This document shows positions 4,798 through 8,393 of a stretch of DNA of 8,393 nt, in pieces. This DNA is from an uncultured Synergistia bacterium. Lineage in GTDB: Bacteria > Eremiobacterota > SpSt-956 > JAKJGF01. Within the stretch, counting starts at the first letter, position 1, and the number at the start of each line of letters is the position of its first letter. The stretch is taken from contig CALARM010001145.1 of assembly GCA_937888925.1 (NCBI GenBank), forward strand, positions 1-8,393, read 5' to 3'. The position numbers were made by a program, and so were the translations under genes. The notes beneath the pieces are model-generated. The model saw nothing but the letters and a program-made list of their open reading frames with translations, was not told the origin of the DNA and made no database searches.

Positions 4798-7700
4798 ATG
4801 ACCTGTAAGAGGTTTTGCTTTTTTATAATGTTGTTTCTAATAATATTTAAAATTTCTTCTGCCAGATGTGAAACTGTTATAGATCTGATTGATAAAGGGC
4901 ATGAACTATATAATCAGAAAAAATATAATGAAGCCATAGTTTTTTATAACAGAGCTCTTGAACTTAATCCTGACTCTATTGATGCCCTTTATTACAAAGG
5001 ACTCGCTTTAAATAAAAAGGGAGAATATGAAGAAGCGCTTTTATCGCTGGAAAAGGTTTTAAAGCTGAATATCAGTCATATAGATGCTCTTAATAACATG
5101 GGACTCGTTCTGACATTTCAGGGAAAATATGAGGAAGCATACAATTACTATAATAAGTCTGCAGGCATTAACCCACAAAATACTGAAACTTATATTAAAA
5201 AAGGCTTTACTATGAGTGTAGAGGGAAAGTATAAAGAAGCTATTGAATGTTATGACAGAGCTCTGGAGATAAATCCCGAAGAAAGTGAGGCTCTGGTAGA
5301 TAAAGGCTTTGTTCTGGTTCTTTCAGATAATTTTGAAGCAGCTTTTAAGTGTTTTGACAGAGCCCTGGAGATTAACCCGGGTGACATGTGGGCTTTAAAT
5401 AATAAGGGTCTGGCTTTTTATGAAGAAGGCAAATATGTAGAAGCTCTTAACACCTTTGATAAAATTCTTGAGATAGACCCGACTTATGCTTATGCCTGGA
5501 AAAATAAAGGAGATATTTTATATTTTCTTACAGACTATGATGAAGCCTTCAGATGTTATGATAAATCATCCACATTTGATCCTTATTACACTAAAAGAGT
5601 TCTGAATAGCACAGGTTTGAGTTTGTATTTTCAGGATAAATATGATGAAGCTATAAAATTTTACGATAAGGTTCTGGCATATGACAGTAAATATGGTCAG
5701 ACCTGGTGTAATAAAGGCAATGCTTTATATGATTACGGAATAACAATCAATAATAAAACCATTCCGAATGTGGCCAGTGAAATAGAAGCCTTTGATTGCT
5801 ATGACAGGGCTCTGGAAACTGATTTCGATTATACAATGAATAACCTGGTCGAAAAAATTCATACATTAAATTTTAAAGGAAAAGATAATGAAGCCCTTAT
5901 ATTCTGTGATAAAATTTTAAAATTTGATCCTCATAATAACATCATATTACATCTAAAAGGGAATATTCTTTCAGATGCCGGGAAATATGATGAAGCCCTG
6001 AAATGTTTTGATATGGTTTTTTCGCAGAACAATAAAGAACTTTGCTATAGTAGAGCATATTGTTTCTATAAACTTAAGAAATATGATGAAGCCATGAAAT
6101 TTTTAGACATGGCTCTGGAAATTGACCCTGAATATATAGATGCTATTTATTGCAGGGGAAATGTATTATTTGCCAGGGGTAAATATGATGCATCTCTTAA
6201 TTGTTATGATAAAGCTTTTAAAAATGATTGTAAAAAATGTGCAGCTATTTTAAATAACGAGGGTTTTACTCTTGCCAATCAGGGTAATTTTGAAGAAGCT
6301 CTTAAATTTTTCGATAAAATTTTATCTTATGACGAAAAAAATACTGAAGCATGGTGTAACAGGGGATATACTTTCTATCTTCAGGATAAATGGGATGAAT
6401 CTCTGGATTCTTACGGTGAATCTCTGAAGATTGATACTTCATATACGGTAAATATTTTGACCGGTACTATTAATAATTTATATATACCTGAAAAATATAA
6501 TGTTGGGCTCAGGTTTTATAATAAAATACTGGAATTAGATCCACATAATACTGTTATATGGTGTGCCAGAGGAGATGCTTTATATAAAACAGGTAAGACT
6601 GAAGAAGCTTTTTATTCCTATGATAAAGCTTTAACCCTGGATTCTGAATATACCATTAAGGTTTTAAGTAATAACGGTAACATATTATTTAACAGTGGTG
6701 AAATTCATGAAGCTCTGAGATTTTATAACAGAGTTATGGAGATTAAACCATGTGACAGTAATACTCTTTATAATATGGGACTTATCTACAGCCAGACAGA
6801 TTCCGAAAAAGCTCTTCAGTATTTTGATAAATTTCTTCAGATTTATCCTGATAATCCCTCTGCTCTGGAAAGAAAAGGATGGATATTTAATAATATCGGC
6901 AGAAAAGTAGAAGCTATTAAATATTATGTCAGTTCCATAGAAAATTATTCTTTATTTATGGAAAGGGATACATTGATTAAATGGTGTGATGCACTTTTAA
7001 AAATTGATTCTTGTAATATATCAGCTCTTTCTAAAAAAGCCATGGCTCTTTCTATAGATGGCAAAAGTTCAGAAGCAGATAAATTATACGATAGAGCCTT
7101 TTCTCTTTCTCCAGATGATTGCAGAATATGGAAAAGCAAGGGTGATGCATTGAATTACCTGAAAAACTACGAAGAAGCTCTTGAGTGTTATGATAAAGTT
7201 TTAGTATTTGATCCTCTGAATAGTTCTGTTCTTAAGGAAAAAGGATATATTTTATATATTCATGGCAGGTATAAAGATTCCGCGGAATGTTATAATAAAG
7301 CTCTTGAGATTGATCCGAATAATGCTTATCTATGGTGTATGAAAGGAAATGTCCTGAATTCAGATAAGAATTATAGTGAAGCAATTAATTGTTATAAAAG
7401 AGCTATGGAAACGGATTCAGGTGAAGTTCTGAATAATATATACAGAAATAATATAGGAAAATCTCTCTTAAGTCAGGAAAAATACCCGGAAGCCTGTAAC
7501 TGGTATGATAAAGCCCTGGAAGTTAATAATTCTTATCCTTATTTCTGGTTCGGTAAAGCAGAGGCTTTATATAAATCTGGTAAATATGAAGAAGCCATAA
7601 AATGTTATTATAAAGGTCTCGAAATTAATCCTTCTTATTCAGGCGGGTGGAATAGTCTCGGTTTAATTTTATCTGAAAGTGGAAATTATGCAGAAGCTAT

Positions 7701-8328
7701 GGAATGTTTTAACAGAGCTATAAGCCTCTCAAATTCGCCTGCCCGGTTCAATAAAGGTGGTATTCTTGTTATATATGGTAAATATGAAGAAGCACTTAAA
7801 TGTTATGACGAATCCCTTAAATTCCTTCCCGAAGAAACTATTATTCTGACCAATAAGGCATATGTTCTCTGTGAACAGAATAAATATAAAGAAGCACTGG
7901 AATATTATGAGAGAGCTCTCAGTATTAATCCAGAAAACAGCAGGGCATGGAATGGAAAGGGTGAGGTTCTGTCTGTAGAAGATAAAAAAGAAGAAGCTCT
8001 GAAATGTTTTGAAAAGGCTGTGGATTTTGAACCTGATTATGGCAGAGCCTGGAACAATAAAGGGAGGATTTTACATTGTTGCGGTAAATGTGAAGAAGCA
8101 GGGAAATGCTTTGATAAAGCCCTTGAGTGTTATGATAGACTTTTAAAGAAGAATTCTCTGGATATTTATGCATGGAAGGGCAAAGGCCTTGTTTTTTATA
8201 ACATGGGTAATTATGGAGAAGCTATCAAATGTTATTCAGGTGCTTTAGAGATTTTTTCTGATTTTTTTGAGGCAAGAAAGAATATAAAAGATACTTTAAA
8301 AAAAATGAAAGAGAAAAATGATTTCTAA
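4798..8328 (+). CDS. Giant exported tetratricopeptide-repeat (TPR) protein, 1176 residues
   Basis: Residues 1-~22 form a signal peptide or membrane anchor (MTCKRF, then hydrophobic FFIMLFLIIF, then KISSA). Cleavage near SSA-R is plausible. SSARC is not a proper lipobox because Arg precedes the Cys. Almost everything after is TPR: about 33 repeats of mostly 34 residues, with consensus W/A-x-x-KGxxLxxxGKYxEALxCYDKALEIDPxN. TPR solenoids bind proteins or peptides, so this is probably a large scaffold outside the cytoplasm; no enzyme domain is seen. Irregularities are a 12-residue insertion in repeat 9 (nt 5740-5775), a half repeat of 20 residues (nt 6958-7017), and a seven-residue extension in the Cys-rich repeat near the C-terminus. 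About 38 cysteines are present, many at one helix-B position (xCYDKAL). The protein ends in a basic tail (KKMKEKNDF). It lies between the cyclophilin gene and another start 39 bp downstream, probably in one operon. Confidence 0.92.
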   Translation: MTCKRFCFFIMLFLIIFKISSARCETVIDLIDKGHELYNQKKYNEAIVFYNRALELNPDSIDALYYKGLALNKKGEYEEALLSLEKVLKLNISHIDALNNMGLVLTFQGKYEEAYNYYNKSAGINPQNTETYIKKGFTMSVEGKYKEAIECYDRALEINPEESEALVDKGFVLVLSDNFEAAFKCFDRALEINPGDMWALNNKGLAFYEEGKYVEALNTFDKILEIDPTYAYAWKNKGDILYFLTDYDEAFRCYDKSSTFDPYYTKRVLNSTGLSLYFQDKYDEAIKFYDKVLAYDSKYGQTWCNKGNALYDYGITINNKTIPNVASEIEAFDCYDRALETDFDYTMNNLVEKIHTLNFKGKDNEALIFCDKILKFDPHNNIILHLKGNILSDAGKYDEALKCFDMVFSQNNKELCYSRAYCFYKLKKYDEAMKFLDMALEIDPEYIDAIYCRGNVLFARGKYDASLNCYDKAFKNDCKKCAAILNNEGFTLANQGNFEEALKFFDKILSYDEKNTEAWCNRGYTFYLQDKWDESLDSYGESLKIDTSYTVNILTGTINNLYIPEKYNVGLRFYNKILELDPHNTVIWCARGDALYKTGKTEEAFYSYDKALTLDSEYTIKVLSNNGNILFNSGEIHEALRFYNRVMEIKPCDSNTLYNMGLIYSQTDSEKALQYFDKFLQIYPDNPSALERKGWIFNNIGRKVEAIKYYVSSIENYSLFMERDTLIKWCDALLKIDSCNISALSKKAMALSIDGKSSEADKLYDRAFSLSPDDCRIWKSKGDALNYLKNYEEALECYDKVLVFDPLNSSVLKEKGYILYIHGRYKDSAECYNKALEIDPNNAYLWCMKGNVLNSDKNYSEAINCYKRAMETDSGEVLNNIYRNNIGKSLLSQEKYPEACNWYDKALEVNNSYPYFWFGKAEALYKSGKYEEAIKCYYKGLEINPSYSGGWNSLGLILSESGNYAEAMECFNRAISLSNSPARFNKGGILVIYGKYEEALKCYDESLKFLPEETIILTNKAYVLCEQNKYKEALEYYERALSINPENSRAWNGKGEVLSVEDKKEEALKCFEKAVDFEPDYGRAWNNKGRILHCCGKCEEAGKCFDKALECYDRLLKKNSLDIYAWKGKGLVFYNMGNYGEAIKCYSGALEIFSDFFEARKNIKDTLKKMKEKNDF
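5488..7536 (+). repeat. Higher-order two-TPR units of 69 residues, five copies
   Basis: Within the TPR array, pairs of repeats share a signature. The first repeat has xxW(C)xxGxxLY...ESLD/EAFxxYDxxLxxDxxYT. The second has xxxLxxxxxxLYF...EALRFYNKILELDPHN. Copies are at 5488-5694, 5695-5937 (with the 36-nt insertion), 6343-6549, 6550-6756, and a more diverged one at 7324-7536. Three are exactly 207 nt. Copies 1-2 and 3-4 are each adjacent, with four ordinary repeats between them, which suggests duplication of two-repeat or larger blocks. Confidence 0.6.
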
Positions 8329-8351
8329 ATATAGATAATTTGTAATTATTC

Positions 8352-8356
8352 AGGAG
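8352..8356 (+). promoter_or_regulatory. Ribosome binding site for the gene entering at the right edge
   Basis: AGGAG lies 11 nt before ATG 8368. The gap after the TPR stop is only 39 bp and has no terminator, which suggests that the operon continues. Confidence 0.6.
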
Positions 8357-8367
8357 AAAAAGAGATA

Positions 8368-8393
8368 ATGGAAAGACAGGAACAGGTTAGGGC
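8368..8393 (+). CDS. Start of a downstream gene, product unknown (3' partial)
   Basis: Only eight full codons are visible (MERQEQVR). The start is supported by AGGAG upstream and by the short distance to the TPR gene. The N-terminus is charged and not a signal peptide. Nothing can be said about function. Confidence 0.55.

Noticed and set aside
4787..4801. Four-codon ORF (ATG GAA AAT ATA TGA) overlapping the TPR start in an ATGA arrangement
   Set aside because: Its ATG directly abuts the GGAGG site, too close for initiation. It is most likely a by-product of the ribosome site sequence.
8333..8349. Small AT hairpin (ATAATT / AATTAT) after the TPR stop as a terminator
   Set aside because: It is only six A/T pairs with a 3-nt loop and no T tract, and is followed at once by a ribosome site. 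Readthrough into the next gene is more likely.
1..8393. CRISPR arrays, tRNA or rRNA genes, transposases, phage genes, or a defence system
   Set aside because: No direct repeats with spacers, no tRNA-like cloverleaf and no recombinase, nuclease or phage motif were seen on either strand. All repeats found are protein-coding or short inverted repeats.

Overview
The window is an AT-rich bacterial segment (G+C roughly one third, judged by eye) with every supported gene on the + strand. Two lipoprotein signal sequences, strong Shine-Dalgarno sites (AAGGAG, GGAGG) and the standard code (TGA ends the 348-residue lipoprotein, directly before a terminator; TGG encodes Trp) indicate a bacterium with lipoprotein export. 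Ig-like and carboxypeptidase-regulatory modules, Thr/Pro linkers and very long TPR proteins are common in large-genome, uncultured or environmental lineages. I cannot name the phylum from the sequence. There are no rRNA or tRNA genes, CRISPR arrays, transposases or phage genes.

Layout. (1) 1-2045: a surface lipoprotein whose 5' end lies outside the window. It has a lipobox Cys, a carboxypeptidase-regulatory-like domain, a bacterial Ig-like domain, a second regulatory-like domain, a Thr/Pro linker of four 13-residue repeats, and six ~53-residue repeats that look like a closed six-bladed beta-propeller. (2) 2046-2494: non-coding or decayed DNA with a degenerate inverted repeat, an unrecognised 87-codon reading frame broken by one in-frame TAA, a GC-rich hairpin cluster and the promoter of the next gene. 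(3) 2495-3541: a lipoprotein with a carboxypeptidase-regulatory-like domain and a metzincin-like zinc protease domain of unusual zinc-motif spacing, ended by a strong intrinsic terminator. (4) 3582-3848: a leader region with a promoter-like element nearly identical to the one upstream of 2495, and a possible small ORF. (5) 3849-8393: a probable operon of a cyclophilin fused to a C-terminal multi-spanning membrane domain, a 1176-residue exported TPR protein with about 33 repeats, and the first codons of a third gene.

How the parts may work together (inference). The first two genes encode envelope-anchored proteins, one for binding or display and one for proteolysis. The second block pairs a membrane-tethered prolyl isomerase with a huge protein-interaction scaffold. 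The clearest new leads are the palindromic element shared by the two promoters, the HExxHx6H protease, the cyclophilin-membrane fusion, and the higher-order 69-residue repeat inside the TPR protein. None of these amounts to a demonstrated new system.
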